Below are positions 40,321 to 48,186 of a stretch of DNA of 64,000 nt, in pieces. The stretch's first letter is position 1. Each line of letters opens with the position of its first letter. Under the pieces are notes generated by a model that was given only the letters and a program-made list of their open reading frames with translations, was not told where the DNA came from and made no database searches. Origin of the DNA: Crossiella equi (GTDB taxonomy: Bacteria; Actinomycetota; Actinomycetes; Mycobacteriales; Pseudonocardiaceae); NCBI RefSeq assembly GCF_017876755.1, contig NZ_JAGIOO010000001.1, positions 5,255,786-5,319,785 of the forward strand, read 5' to 3'. The translations under genes were made by a program, and so were the position numbers.

Positions 40321-40989
40321 ATGCCCGCACTGCCCACTGCCGAGGACGTCCGCAAGGCCACCGAGCAGGCCGCGACCGTGTTCAACACCGCCATCGAGCA
40401 GGCCCGCACCCCGCTGCTGGCCGCCCTGGGCGCCGGTGACCTGGCCGCCAAGGCCGTCGTGGACGCGCTGAGCAAGGTCCGCGAGACCGCCAACGAGCGC
40501 GCCGAGAGCGCCAAGACCGCTGTGGACAGCCTGCCCGCCGAGCTCGAGGGCCTGCGCAGCAAGCTCGACCCGGCCGAGGTCCGCAAGCTCGTCGACGCCT
40601 ACACCCAGGCCGCCATGCAGCTCTACGGCTACCTGGCCGAGCGCGGCGAGTCGACCCTCGACAAGCTGCGCAGCAACCCGCAGGTGCAGACCGCTCAGCA
40701 CCAGGTCGAGGAGGCCGTCGCCGAGGTGCGCGAGCTGGCCGACGACGTGCTGGGCAAGGTCACCCGCCGCACCCGTGCCGCCGAGCAGAAGGCCGCCGCG
40801 ACCGTCAAGAAGGCCGCGAACGCCACCGCCGAGAAGCTCGAGGACGCCGCGGTGAAGGTCGAGGAGGCCGGGGTGAAGGCCGAGGCCGCCGCCAAGCCCG
40901 CGCCCGCCCGCAAGCCCGCCGCCGCCAAGGTCACCACCGCCGCGCGCAAGCCCGCCGGCACCACCGCCCGCAAGACCACCAGCAGCTGA
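40321..40989 (+). CDS. hbhA: Heparin-binding hemagglutinin-like protein
   Basis: The 222 aa protein is almost wholly helical, with coiled-coil character (for example LSKVRETANERAESAKTAVD) and a C-terminal Lys/Ala/Pro-rich tail of about 60 residues (ARKPAAAKVTTAARKPAG), as in mycobacterial HBHA. HBHA binds sulfated glycans in pathogens and is also linked to lipid bodies and membrane; the role in a non-pathogen is open. It is co-transcribed with the XRE gene and followed by a strong terminator. Confidence 0.88.
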   Translation: MPALPTAEDVRKATEQAATVFNTAIEQARTPLLAALGAGDLAAKAVVDALSKVRETANERAESAKTAVDSLPAELEGLRSKLDPAEVRKLVDAYTQAAMQLYGYLAERGESTLDKLRSNPQVQTAQHQVEEAVAEVRELADDVLGKVTRRTRAAEQKAAATVKKAANATAEKLEDAAVKVEEAGVKAEAAAKPAPARKPAAAKVTTAARKPAGTTARKTTSS

Positions 40990-41008
40990 TCTCTCCCCCT
41001 GCTGGACC

Positions 41009-41047
41009 GGCCACCGCCGACCTGCCCCGAACTGGTCGGCGGTGGCC
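41009..41047 (+). terminator. 14-bp perfect stem terminator after hbhA
   Basis: GGCCACCGCCGACC pairs perfectly with GGTCGGCGGTGGCC around an 11-nt loop, 20 bp after the hbhA stop, followed by TT. It should end the XRE-hbhA transcript. Confidence 0.75.
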
Positions 41048-41098
41048 TTCGTCTCCCGGCCGGTCCGCCCGCTGCCCGATTCGCCGTACTCTGGGCTT

Positions 41099-41392
41099 GT
41101 GCTTCAGCCAGCCACCTGGATCTTGATCGGTATCTCCTACGCGGCCATCCCGGTCGGGTTGTACGCGTTCGTGCACGCGCTGATGCAGCGTGCGGACGCG
41201 TTCACCGCCGTGGACAAGCTCACCAAGCCCGCCTGGCTCGGCATCACCGGCGGGGCCACCCTGGCGCTGGCGATCTTCCGCTTCGGCGACGCGGGCTCAC
41301 TGTTCTGGATGGCGGCGGTCGTCGCCGTGCTGGTCTACCTGGTCGACGTGCGGCCGAGGGTCAACGAGGCGCAGCGCGGGCCGCGCTGGTGA
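41099..41392 (+). CDS. DUF2516 membrane protein (Rv0476-like)
   Basis: The 97 aa protein has two to three hydrophobic helices (WILIGISYAAIPVGLYAFVH, AWLGITGGATLALAIFRFG, LFWMAAVVAVLVYLVDVRP). It keeps the place that Rv0476 has after hbhA. The GTG start lies 6 nt after TACTCT without a ribosome site. The stop overlaps the hydrolase start (GTGA). Function unknown. Confidence 0.85.
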   Translation: MLQPATWILIGISYAAIPVGLYAFVHALMQRADAFTAVDKLTKPAWLGITGGATLALAIFRFGDAGSLFWMAAVVAVLVYLVDVRPRVNEAQRGPRW

Positions 41393-42162
41393 GCCTGGAC
41401 CAGGCGCTCGCGCACGGCGTGCGCTGGAGCGAGCACGGCGAGGGCGGCCCGGTCACCCTGTTCATCCCCGGTCTCGGGTCCAACCCCGGCGAGGCGCGCC
41501 TGCCCGCCGTCGGCCTGCCCGGGACGCGGGTGGTGCTCACGCTGCCCAGCCACGGCGAGTCCCCGGACGCGCCCGAGGGCTACTTCCGCTACGAGACCGT
41601 CGCCGACGACGTGCTGGCCGTCGCCGACGAGGTCGGGGCGACCGCGGCCGTGGGCACCTCGCTCGGGGCGAGCGCGCTGCTGTCCATCGCCGCCCGCCAC
41701 CCCGCGCGCTTCGAGCGGCTGGCCCTGCTGCTGCCCGCCGTGCTGGACACCCCGCGCACCGCCGCGGGCGGCGACCCGCTGGCCCGCATGTCCGAGGCCA
41801 CCGAGCACGCGCTGGCCACCGGCGACAACAGCAGGCTGCAGGCCGTGGTCGCGGCCGAGCTGCCGCCGGGCAAGGACTTCACCGACTACGTGAACAAGCG
41901 GGTGGCCGCGCTGCTGCGGCTGCGCTCGGCGCTGCGCGAGCTGCCCGCGCAGGTGCCGGTGCCGGACGTGCGCGCGCTGGCCGAGGTCACCGCGAAGGTG
42001 CTGGTGGTCTCGGCCACCGGCGACCCGCTGCACCCCGAGCACATCGCCAGGGTCACCGCCGCGGTGCTGCCGGACGCGCGGCTGGAGGTGCTGCCCTCGC
42101 TGATCCCGCTGGTCACCCACCGGAAGGAGCTGCGGGCACTGCTCGCGGGCTGGGCGGCATAA
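41389..42162 (+). CDS. Alpha/beta hydrolase
   Basis: The 257 aa enzyme has VTLFIPGLGSNPGEA (oxyanion region), nucleophile Ser in AVGTSLGASAL, a later Asp in VVSATGDPLHPEH and His in LVTHRKELRALL. Substrate unknown. It overlaps the DUF2516 gene by four bases. Confidence 0.82.
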   Translation: MSLDQALAHGVRWSEHGEGGPVTLFIPGLGSNPGEARLPAVGLPGTRVVLTLPSHGESPDAPEGYFRYETVADDVLAVADEVGATAAVGTSLGASALLSIAARHPARFERLALLLPAVLDTPRTAAGGDPLARMSEATEHALATGDNSRLQAVVAAELPPGKDFTDYVNKRVAALLRLRSALRELPAQVPVPDVRALAEVTAKVLVVSATGDPLHPEHIARVTAAVLPDARLEVLPSLIPLVTHRKELRALLAGWAA

Positions 42163-42191
42163 CCCCGGACGGGCTGGGTAGGCCCAGGGGC

Positions 42192-42734
42192 ATGACTGAG
42201 CGCATCGCGTTCCTCGTCGCGGGCGAGGGCATCGAACAGGTTGAGCTGACCGAGCCGTGGGGCGCCGTCGAGGCGGCGGGCGGCCAGCCGCGGCTGCTGT
42301 CGGGCAAGCTCGGCGAGGTCCAGGCGTACAACCACCTGGACCGCGCGGACACCTTCGTGGTGGACGTCCCGCTGACCGACGCCGAACCCTCCGACTACGC
42401 GGGCGTGGTGCTGCCGGGCGGCGTGGCCAACGGCGACGAGCTGCGCCTGGACGCCAACGCGGTGCACTTCGTGCAGGCCATGGCCCAGGCGGGCAAACCG
42501 ATCGCGGCGATCTGCCACGCCCCGTGGCTGCTGGTCGAGGCGGGCCTGGTCAAGGGCAAGATCCTCACCTCCTTCCCGAGCCTGGCCACCGACATCCGCA
42601 ACGCGGGCGGCGAGTGGGTGGACCAGGAGGTCAAGGTGTGCGACCACCAGGGCTTCCTGCTGGTGACCAGCCGCAACCCGAAGGACCTGCCCGCGTTCAA
42701 CCGGGAAGCCGTGAAGGCCTTCGGGCTGGGCTAG
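42192..42734 (+). CDS. DJ-1/PfpI family protein (YhbO-like)
   Basis: The 180 aa protein has FLVAGEGIEQVELTEPWGAV and the nucleophile elbow AICHAPWLLVEAG with the conserved Cys. Relatives act as deglycases, chaperones or general stress proteins, and activity claims for the family are debated. TAGGCC ends 7 nt before the ATG, with no ribosome site. It is followed closely by the YbaK-like gene. Confidence 0.88.
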   Translation: MTERIAFLVAGEGIEQVELTEPWGAVEAAGGQPRLLSGKLGEVQAYNHLDRADTFVVDVPLTDAEPSDYAGVVLPGGVANGDELRLDANAVHFVQAMAQAGKPIAAICHAPWLLVEAGLVKGKILTSFPSLATDIRNAGGEWVDQEVKVCDHQGFLLVTSRNPKDLPAFNREAVKAFGLG

Positions 42735-42744
42735 GTTCTGGGGC

Positions 42745-43296
42745 ATGACCGGCTGGACCATCGCAGGCACCCTCACCGTCGTCCCGGCCCCGTCCCGCCT
42801 GGACCTGGTGGCCGACCCCGTGGCCGCCCTGCTGCGCGGCCTGCCGGAGGCCGAGGCCGCCCGGTTCGGCGTCGCGGAGATCAACCCGGAGCTCGCCGAC
42901 ACCGCCGCCTTCTGCGAGCACTACGGCTCCCCGCTGTCCGCCTCGGCGAACTGCGTGGTCGTGGCCGGTCGCCGGGGTGAGACCACCCGCTACGCCGCCT
43001 GTCTGGTCCTGGCCACCACCCGCGCCGACGTCAACGGCGTCGTCCGCCGCCGTCTGGACGCCCGCAAGGCCTCCTTCGCCCCGATGGACGACGCGGTCAG
43101 CCTGTCCGGCATGGCCTACGGCGGCATCACCCCGGTCGGCCTGCCCGCGGACTGGCCGGTCCTGCTGGCCCCGGAGGTCGCCGAGGCGCCGGAGCTGGTG
43201 ATCGGCAGCGGCGTGCGGCACAGCAAGCTGCTGGTACCGGGCGAGGTGCTGGCGAAGCTGCCCGGGGCCGAGGTCGTGCCGGGACTGGCAGTGTGA
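42745..43296 (+). CDS. YbaK/EbsC-type aminoacyl-tRNA deacylase
   Basis: The 183 aa protein has features of the YbaK/ProX editing fold: ASANCVVVAGRRG, TTRADVNGVVRRRLDARKAS with the conserved basic region, and GMAYGGITPVGLP. It should hydrolyse mischarged aminoacyl-tRNA (for example Cys- or Ala-tRNA-Pro) in trans. TAGGTT ends 7 nt before the ATG, suggesting a leaderless start. Confidence 0.85.
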   Translation: MTGWTIAGTLTVVPAPSRLDLVADPVAALLRGLPEAEAARFGVAEINPELADTAAFCEHYGSPLSASANCVVVAGRRGETTRYAACLVLATTRADVNGVVRRRLDARKASFAPMDDAVSLSGMAYGGITPVGLPADWPVLLAPEVAEAPELVIGSGVRHSKLLVPGEVLAKLPGAEVVPGLAV

Positions 43297-43338
43297 CGAC
43301 CGCCGGAGCCAGATTCTCTTGTGGTGATCAAGCCCACC

Positions 43339-43360
43339 GACGTACAGCATCTTGTACGTC
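43339..43360. promoter_or_regulatory. YefM operator candidate
   Basis: GACGTACA (43339-43346) and TGTACGTC (43353-43360) form a perfect 8-bp inverted repeat with a 6-bp spacer, 15 bp before the antitoxin start. The arms contain the TGTAC core described for YefM-YoeB operators. Confidence 0.7.
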
Positions 43361-43375
43361 GAAGGGAGGGTGCTA

Positions 43376-43627
43376 GTGAAAACCATGAGCTACTCCGAGT
43401 CCCGCGCGAAGTACGCGGAGACCCTCGACTCGGTGGTCAACGACCGCGAGGAAGTCGTGATCACTCGCGCTGGGCACGAGCCGGCCGTGATTGTGTCGCT
43501 TGCCGACTACCAGTCACTCAAGGAAACCGCCTACCTGCTCCGCAGCCCGGAGAACGCGCGACGTCTGGTCACCGCGATCGAGCGACTGGAGTCCGGCGGT
43601 GGGGCACAGCACGAACTCGCGGAATGA
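43376..43627 (+). CDS. yefM: YefM-type antitoxin (Phd/YefM family)
   Basis: The 83 aa protein starts at GTG 43376 after GGGAGGG; ATG 43385 is an alternative. It has MSYSESRAKYAETLDSVVND and VVITRAGHEPAVIVSLADYQSLKETAYLL, the standard YefM DNA-binding and dimer core, then an acidic C-terminal toxin-binding part. It overlaps the toxin gene by ATGA. Confidence 0.95.
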   Translation: MKTMSYSESRAKYAETLDSVVNDREEVVITRAGHEPAVIVSLADYQSLKETAYLLRSPENARRLVTAIERLESGGGAQHELAE

Positions 43628-43890
43628 AGCTGATCTTGGATGAGTACGCCTGGGACGACTACCTCTGGTGGCAGGCCCAGGACCGCAAGATCCTCAAGCG
43701 GATCAATGATCTGATCAAGGACATCCAGCGCAACGGCAACGAGGGGATTGGCAAGCCGGAGGCGTTGAAGCACGGCTTCCAGGCTTACTGGTCACGGCGG
43801 ATCACCGACGAGCACCGGCTCGTGTACAAGGTGGCCGACGATGAGATCCGCATCGCGGCGTGCCACTACCACTACGGCAAGGCGGGTTAG
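43624..43890 (+). CDS. yoeB: YoeB-type mRNA interferase toxin
   Basis: The 88 aa toxin has GIGKPEALKHGFQAYWSRRI and HYHYG at the C-terminus. Catalytic residues Glu46, Arg65 and His83 fall at the same numbers as in E. coli YoeB. It cleaves mRNA at the ribosomal A site. All key residues are intact, so it is probably functional. Confidence 0.95.
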   Translation: MKLILDEYAWDDYLWWQAQDRKILKRINDLIKDIQRNGNEGIGKPEALKHGFQAYWSRRITDEHRLVYKVADDEIRIAACHYHYGKAG

Positions 43891-43908
43891 CCGCACCGGC
43901 GAGCTGAC

Positions 43909-45099
43909 TCAGCCCTGCCCCGCGTAGTCCTCCAGCAGCGCCACGGCCTCGGCCGGGTCGTCGGTGAACAGGATCCAGCGTTCCAGCGCACGGCCCGCGG
44001 CCAGGCGGTGGACCAGGTCGGCGACCGGGAGCTCCTCGGTCCAGAAGTGCCGGCCCAGGAAGACCATGGGGGCCGCCGGGCCCAGGGACTCGTAGTAGTT
44101 CTGCGTGAGGTCCTGGAAGATCTCCTGGACCGTGCCCGCCCGGCCCGGGGTGTAGAGCACGCCGCCCGTGGCGACCGTGAGCAGGCCGTCCTCGCGGACG
44201 GAGTTGGCGAAGTACTTGGCGTGGACCTCGCACAGGGGGTTCGGCGGTTCGTGGCCGTAGAACCAGGTCGGGATGCCGATCGTGCGGGGGAGGTCCGCGG
44301 GCTCCGGGAGGCCCAGGGACAGGCCCGCCGTGACCCAGTGGCCAATCGTGGCGTCATCCACTGTGGAGGAGTTCGCGCCCGGGGCCGTGCTGGTGTGGAA
44401 GGCCGGGGCCGCCGCGAGCTCCGAGAGTGCCTTGGTGAGGCGGTCGTCGTCCTCGTCGGCCAGGCGCACGCCCAGGGGGATGGCCTCCATCGCGCCCGGG
44501 CCGCCGCCCGTCAGCACGGTGAAGCCCGCCGGGCTGCGGCCGATCGCCCGGCCCAGCTCGGCCGCGGCGCGGTACTCGGCGCTGTCCCGGCGGAACGCGT
44601 GGCCGCCCATCACCGCCACCGGGTTGGCCCGGCCGCGCACCGCGCACGTGGCGAGCAGGTCCTCCAGGGCCTCGGTGATCGCGTGGTCGTGCAGGCGTTC
44701 GGCCAGGGCGTGCTGCGGGTCGGGGTGGTTGCCGCCGGTGCCGCCGACCGAGCGGGAGTGCCGGTACACGCGTGAGTCCAGCGTGTCCGCGTAGGTCTCC
44801 GGGTGGCGGGCGTCCAGGCCCTCGAACAGCTCGGCCACCGTGTACAGCGTGGAGCGGTAGGCCCGGTAGGGCAGCTCCGGGATGTCCGGGAAGACCAGTG
44901 CACCGCTGGCCTCCGCCCGGTCGTGGGCCGACGGCGTGAGACGGCAGCCCAGCAGGAGCGCGCCGTCCAGGCTGGTGCGCAGCAGCTCGTTCTCCGCCGC
45001 CCCGGTCAGGTCCAGCCCGACCAGGACGGTGTGCCGCAGGTCGCGCCCGGCCGCCCGGTGCTCCCGCAGCTCCTCCAGCTCACTGATCTCGATCCGCAC
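43909..45099 (-). CDS. LOG-family (lysine decarboxylase-like) protein
   Basis: The 396 aa protein has TGGGPGAMEAIPLG near the middle and the second LOG motif in GRAGTVQEIFQD. LOG proteins hydrolyse nucleotide 5'-monophosphates to bases; this one is about twice the usual length, with a long N-terminal extension (ISELEELREHRAAGRDL onward). Similar long versions are called Rossmann-fold nucleotide-binding proteins. GTG 45099 lies 7 nt after TACTCT with no ribosome site. Substrate unknown. Confidence 0.78.
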   Translation of the reverse strand: MRIEISELEELREHRAAGRDLRHTVLVGLDLTGAAENELLRTSLDGALLLGCRLTPSAHDRAEASGALVFPDIPELPYRAYRSTLYTVAELFEGLDARHPETYADTLDSRVYRHSRSVGGTGGNHPDPQHALAERLHDHAITEALEDLLATCAVRGRANPVAVMGGHAFRRDSAEYRAAAELGRAIGRSPAGFTVLTGGGPGAMEAIPLGVRLADEDDDRLTKALSELAAAPAFHTSTAPGANSSTVDDATIGHWVTAGLSLGLPEPADLPRTIGIPTWFYGHEPPNPLCEVHAKYFANSVREDGLLTVATGGVLYTPGRAGTVQEIFQDLTQNYYESLGPAAPMVFLGRHFWTEELPVADLVHRLAAGRALERWILFTDDPAEAVALLEDYAGQG

Positions 45100-45131
45100 C
45101 CGGTCCAGAGTAGGCACGGACGGGCGGCCCG

Positions 45132-46016
45132 CTAGTGGAAGACAACAGTTCTGTTCCCGTGCACCAGCACCCTGTCCTCGACGTGCAGGCGCAGGCCCCT
45201 GGCCAGCACGACCTTCTCGATGTCGGTGCCCTTGCGGACCATGTCCGCGACCGAGTCGGTGTGGTCGACCCGGCCGACCTCCTGCTCGATAATCGGCCCG
45301 GCGTCCAGGTCCGCGGTGACGTAGTGGCAGGTCGCGCCCACCAGCTTCACCCCGCGCGTGTACGCCTGGTGGTACGGCCGCGCGCCCATGAACGAGGGCA
45401 GGAAGCTGTGGTGGATGTTCAGCGCCCGCCCGGACCAGGCCGCGCACAGCTCGTGCGGCAGCACCTGCATGAACCGCGCGAGCACCACCGCGTCCGGGTG
45501 CTGGGAGTCGACCAGCTGCCTGATCTGCGCGAACGCCGCCTGCTTGCCCTCCGGGTCCTTGCCCGCGACCGGGAACGGCACGTGGTGGAACGGGATGCCG
45601 TGCGCCCGGGTGATGCCCGCCAGGTCCTTGTGGTTGCCGATCACCGAGCGCACGTCGACGTCCAGCTCACCGGAGGCCACCCGGCCGAGGATGTCGTAGA
45701 GGCAGTGCCCGGCCTTGGACACCAGGATCACCACCCGCCGCTTCTGGCCGGTGTCGGACACCCGCCAGTCGGTCTGCCCGCCCAGCTCCCGGGCCACGTG
45801 CGCGAACCGGCGGCGCAGCTCGTCCACACCGAAGGGCAGCGAGTCGGCACGCACCTCCTGGCGGGTGAAGAACCAGTTGGTGTCGGTGTCGGTGTGGTAG
45901 GCCGCCTCCACGATCCAGCCGCCCAGGTCGGCGAGGAAGGTGGAGATCTTGGCCACGATGCCGGTGCGGTCCGGGCAGCCCAGGCTGATCACATAGCGAC
46001 GTTCACGGGCGGACAT
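45132..46016 (-). CDS. purU: Formyltetrahydrofolate deformylase
   Basis: The 294 aa enzyme has an N-terminal ACT domain (YVISLGCPDRTGIVAKIS) and a formyl-transferase catalytic domain with VIGNHKDL, ALNIHHSFLPSF (Asn-His) and ADLDAGPII (Asp). It hydrolyses 10-formyl-THF to formate and THF, balancing one-carbon pools. CAGACT ends 8 nt before the ATG. Confidence 0.95.
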   Translation of the reverse strand: MSARERRYVISLGCPDRTGIVAKISTFLADLGGWIVEAAYHTDTDTNWFFTRQEVRADSLPFGVDELRRRFAHVARELGGQTDWRVSDTGQKRRVVILVSKAGHCLYDILGRVASGELDVDVRSVIGNHKDLAGITRAHGIPFHHVPFPVAGKDPEGKQAAFAQIRQLVDSQHPDAVVLARFMQVLPHELCAAWSGRALNIHHSFLPSFMGARPYHQAYTRGVKLVGATCHYVTADLDAGPIIEQEVGRVDHTDSVADMVRKGTDIEKVVLARGLRLHVEDRVLVHGNRTVVFH

Positions 46017-46054
46017 GGCTGGTCAGTCTGCCTTCCCGGCGGGCGTTCACCTGG

Positions 46055-46804
46055 TCAGGGGGTGCGGATCGTGTCGAGCAGCTCGGTGCGGCCGGTCAGC
46101 GCGGCCTTGTTCGGCCGGCGCCACAGCCAGCGGTAGACCGCGTCGGCCGTGCCCGCGACGACCGCGTCCGCGTCCACCCCGCTGCCCCGCACCGGGCCCA
46201 GCTCCGGGCGCTCGCCCGGGACCAGGGTGAGCTGCCAGGTCTCGCCCGCGTCGGCCGCGTGGAACAGCAGCGTGCCCTCGTCCTGGATCTCGGCGTGCGG
46301 CCGGGCGCGCAGCACCACACCCAGCGCCTCGGCCACCCCGTCGGCGGCGAACGGCGGGTCGAAGCGCAGCTCGGCCGCCGGGTCCACACCCCCGGCCACC
46401 TCGTACAGCGCGTGCTCGGCGTCCAGGCGGTGGATGGCCGCCTCGTGCGCCTGGCGCCGGGCCCAGAAGGCGACCGGCTCGGCCACCTGGAGCCCGAAGG
46501 TCCAGGACGCGGCGCTGCGCGGGGTCTCGGCGAGCACGGTGAGCAGCCGGTCCTGGCGGGCGACCCACCAGGCGTGCAACTCGGCCCAGTCGCGGGGCGC
46601 GGGCGGGAACTCCGGGCGCTCGGTGGCCGCGGTCTCGATGTTGACCGCCACCCAGGCCTGGATCCGGGCCAGGTGAGCGACCAGCTTCTGCACGGTCCAG
46701 CCCGGGCAGGTCGGCACCGGCGCGTCCGGCCCTGCCTTCAGCGCGGCGGCCCGCAGGGCCTCGGAGTGGACTCGGATCTGCTCGAGGAAGTCGGAGTGCT
46801 CCAC
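46055..46804 (-). CDS. Mycothiol-dependent maleylpyruvate isomerase family (DinB-fold) protein
   Basis: The 249 aa protein has PTCPGWTVQKLVAHLARIQAW and FWARRQAHEAAIHRLDAE, giving the His-Glu-His metal triad of this family. Members are mycothiol-dependent transferases or isomerases. The mshA gene for mycothiol synthesis is in this window. TAGGCT ends 7 nt before the GTG start. Substrate unknown. Confidence 0.85.
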   Translation of the reverse strand: MEHSDFLEQIRVHSEALRAAALKAGPDAPVPTCPGWTVQKLVAHLARIQAWVAVNIETAATERPEFPPAPRDWAELHAWWVARQDRLLTVLAETPRSAASWTFGLQVAEPVAFWARRQAHEAAIHRLDAEHALYEVAGGVDPAAELRFDPPFAADGVAEALGVVLRARPHAEIQDEGTLLFHAADAGETWQLTLVPGERPELGPVRGSGVDADAVVAGTADAVYRWLWRRPNKAALTGRTELLDTIRTP

Positions 46805-46814
46805 CTCACTCAGC

Positions 46815-47645
46815 CTAGGCGCGCGAGCCGTACACCGCTTCCGCGTTCAGCGTGACCTCGCCGAGCCGCCAGCGGTTGCGGCGGTCCAGCACCGGCCAGT
46901 CCCGCGCGGCCAGCAGCCGCACCGCCTCCACCCAGCGGGCCCTCGGGCCGTACGGCGCGAACGGCGCGGCCGTTGCCCAGCACGCGTCCAGCTCGGTCAG
47001 CAGGGTGTGCACGCGCTCGCCCGGCACGTTGTGGTGGATCAGCGACTTCGGCAGCCGTTCGGCCAGGTCGGAGGGCTGCTCCAGGTCCGAGGGCAGGCAG
47101 GCCAGGGTGAAGGTGAGCGGGCCGGTCGCGTCCAGCGTGGTCCAGCAGCAGCGGCGGCCGATCTCATCGCACGTGCCCTCGACCAGCAGACCGCCCGGGG
47201 CGAGCCGGGACAGCATGGTCTGCCACGCCTCCGCTGCCTGGTCCTCCTCGTACTGGCGCAGCACGTTGAACGCGCGCACCAGCGCGGGGCGGCGTCCGGC
47301 CAGCTCGAACCCGCCCCGGCGGAACTCCAGGCCCGGGCGCTCGGCCGGTTTGGCCACGTCCACGCGCTCCTGGTCGATCTCCAGGCCGAGCACGCGCAGG
47401 TCCGGGCGCAGCCCGCCCAGCCGGGCGGCCAGCTCGACCGTGGTGACCGGGGAGGAGCCGTAGCCCAGGTCGACCACCAGCGGGTCGGCCGCGGCCAGCA
47501 GCGCGCCGCTGGTCAGCGGATTGGTGGCGATCCAGCGGTCCACCTTGCGCAGGCGGTTCGGGTTGGTGGTGCCCCGCGTGGGCAGGCCGAGCGCCCGCGC
47601 CCGGCCCGCCGCGTACCGGGGGGCGCGTTTGCGGACCTGGTTCAC
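46815..47645 (-). CDS. Class I SAM-dependent methyltransferase-like protein
   Basis: The 276 aa protein has motif I VVDLGYGSSPVTTVELAARL and a following acidic strand VLGLEIDQERV, then FNVLRQYEEDQAAEAW and a motif-III-like LAPGGLLVEGTCDE. The N-terminus is basic (VRKRAPRYAAGRARAL), which may bind nucleic acid. Substrate unknown. GTG start overlaps the stop of the DUF2505 gene (GTGA). Confidence 0.78.
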   Translation of the reverse strand: MNQVRKRAPRYAAGRARALGLPTRGTTNPNRLRKVDRWIATNPLTSGALLAAADPLVVDLGYGSSPVTTVELAARLGGLRPDLRVLGLEIDQERVDVAKPAERPGLEFRRGGFELAGRRPALVRAFNVLRQYEEDQAAEAWQTMLSRLAPGGLLVEGTCDEIGRRCCWTTLDATGPLTFTLACLPSDLEQPSDLAERLPKSLIHHNVPGERVHTLLTELDACWATAAPFAPYGPRARWVEAVRLLAARDWPVLDRRNRWRLGEVTLNAEAVYGSRA

Positions 47646-48160
47646 GGGTGGTCGCGCAGCCAGCGCTCGGTGAACTCGTGCTCGGTGTCCAGCAGACGTT
47701 TGACCTGCTCGATCACCGCCTTCTCGACCTTGCCGCCGACGAAGGGCAGCGGGACCGACACCTGGAGCCGCCCGGCCACCCGACAGCTCTCGCCCGCGCC
47801 GCTGACCGAGATCGAGCACTCGATGGTGGCCGGGGCGCCGGACACGGTCGCGTGCACCGAGGCGGTCGCGCCCTCACCGGTCGGCCGCCAGGTCTCCGTG
47901 CGTTCGATCACCAGGTCGCCGGGCACCAGGGTGCGCACGAACGAGGGCAACTTGTCCGCCGGGATGCCCTGGCGGAGCTTCACGGTGGTCTCTTTGCCTT
48001 CGGCGGCCGACTTCCCGTTGTCAGTCAAGGAGATCAGTTCCGCCTTGGTGCCGCCGACCGCGGCCAGGCGGTCGCGCAGGTAGGTCTCGTCGACCATGGT
48101 CGCGGCCACCCGGGAGGCGGGGACGGGGTAGCCGTGCGAGGTCTCGGTGCTGGTTGCCAC
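47642..48160 (-). CDS. DUF2505 (START/SRPBCC-like) protein
   Basis: The 172 aa protein has the polyketide-cyclase/START-like pattern seen in DUF2505: DETYLRDRLAAVGGTKAELI, VERTETWRP-type strands and a C-terminal long helix (VEKAVIEQVKRLLDTEHEFT). GTG 48160 lies 8 nt after TAGCGT on the minus strand, only 26 bp from the divergent murB start. Probably binds a small lipophilic ligand; not shown. Confidence 0.82.
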   Translation of the reverse strand: MATSTETSHGYPVPASRVAATMVDETYLRDRLAAVGGTKAELISLTDNGKSAAEGKETTVKLRQGIPADKLPSFVRTLVPGDLVIERTETWRPTGEGATASVHATVSGAPATIECSISVSGAGESCRVAGRLQVSVPLPFVGGKVEKAVIEQVKRLLDTEHEFTERWLRDHP

Positions 48161-48186
48161 GAGGTGCCACGCTACCGTTGAACGTC
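48161..48186. promoter_or_regulatory. 26-bp divergent promoter with overlapping -10 elements
   Basis: The whole space between two start codons. TACCGT (48173-48178, plus strand) ends 8 nt before the murB GTG; TAGCGT (48174-48169, minus strand) ends 8 nt before the DUF2505 GTG. The hexamers share two bases, so polymerase binding at one should exclude the other, and each -35 region would lie inside the opposite gene. Confidence 0.6.
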
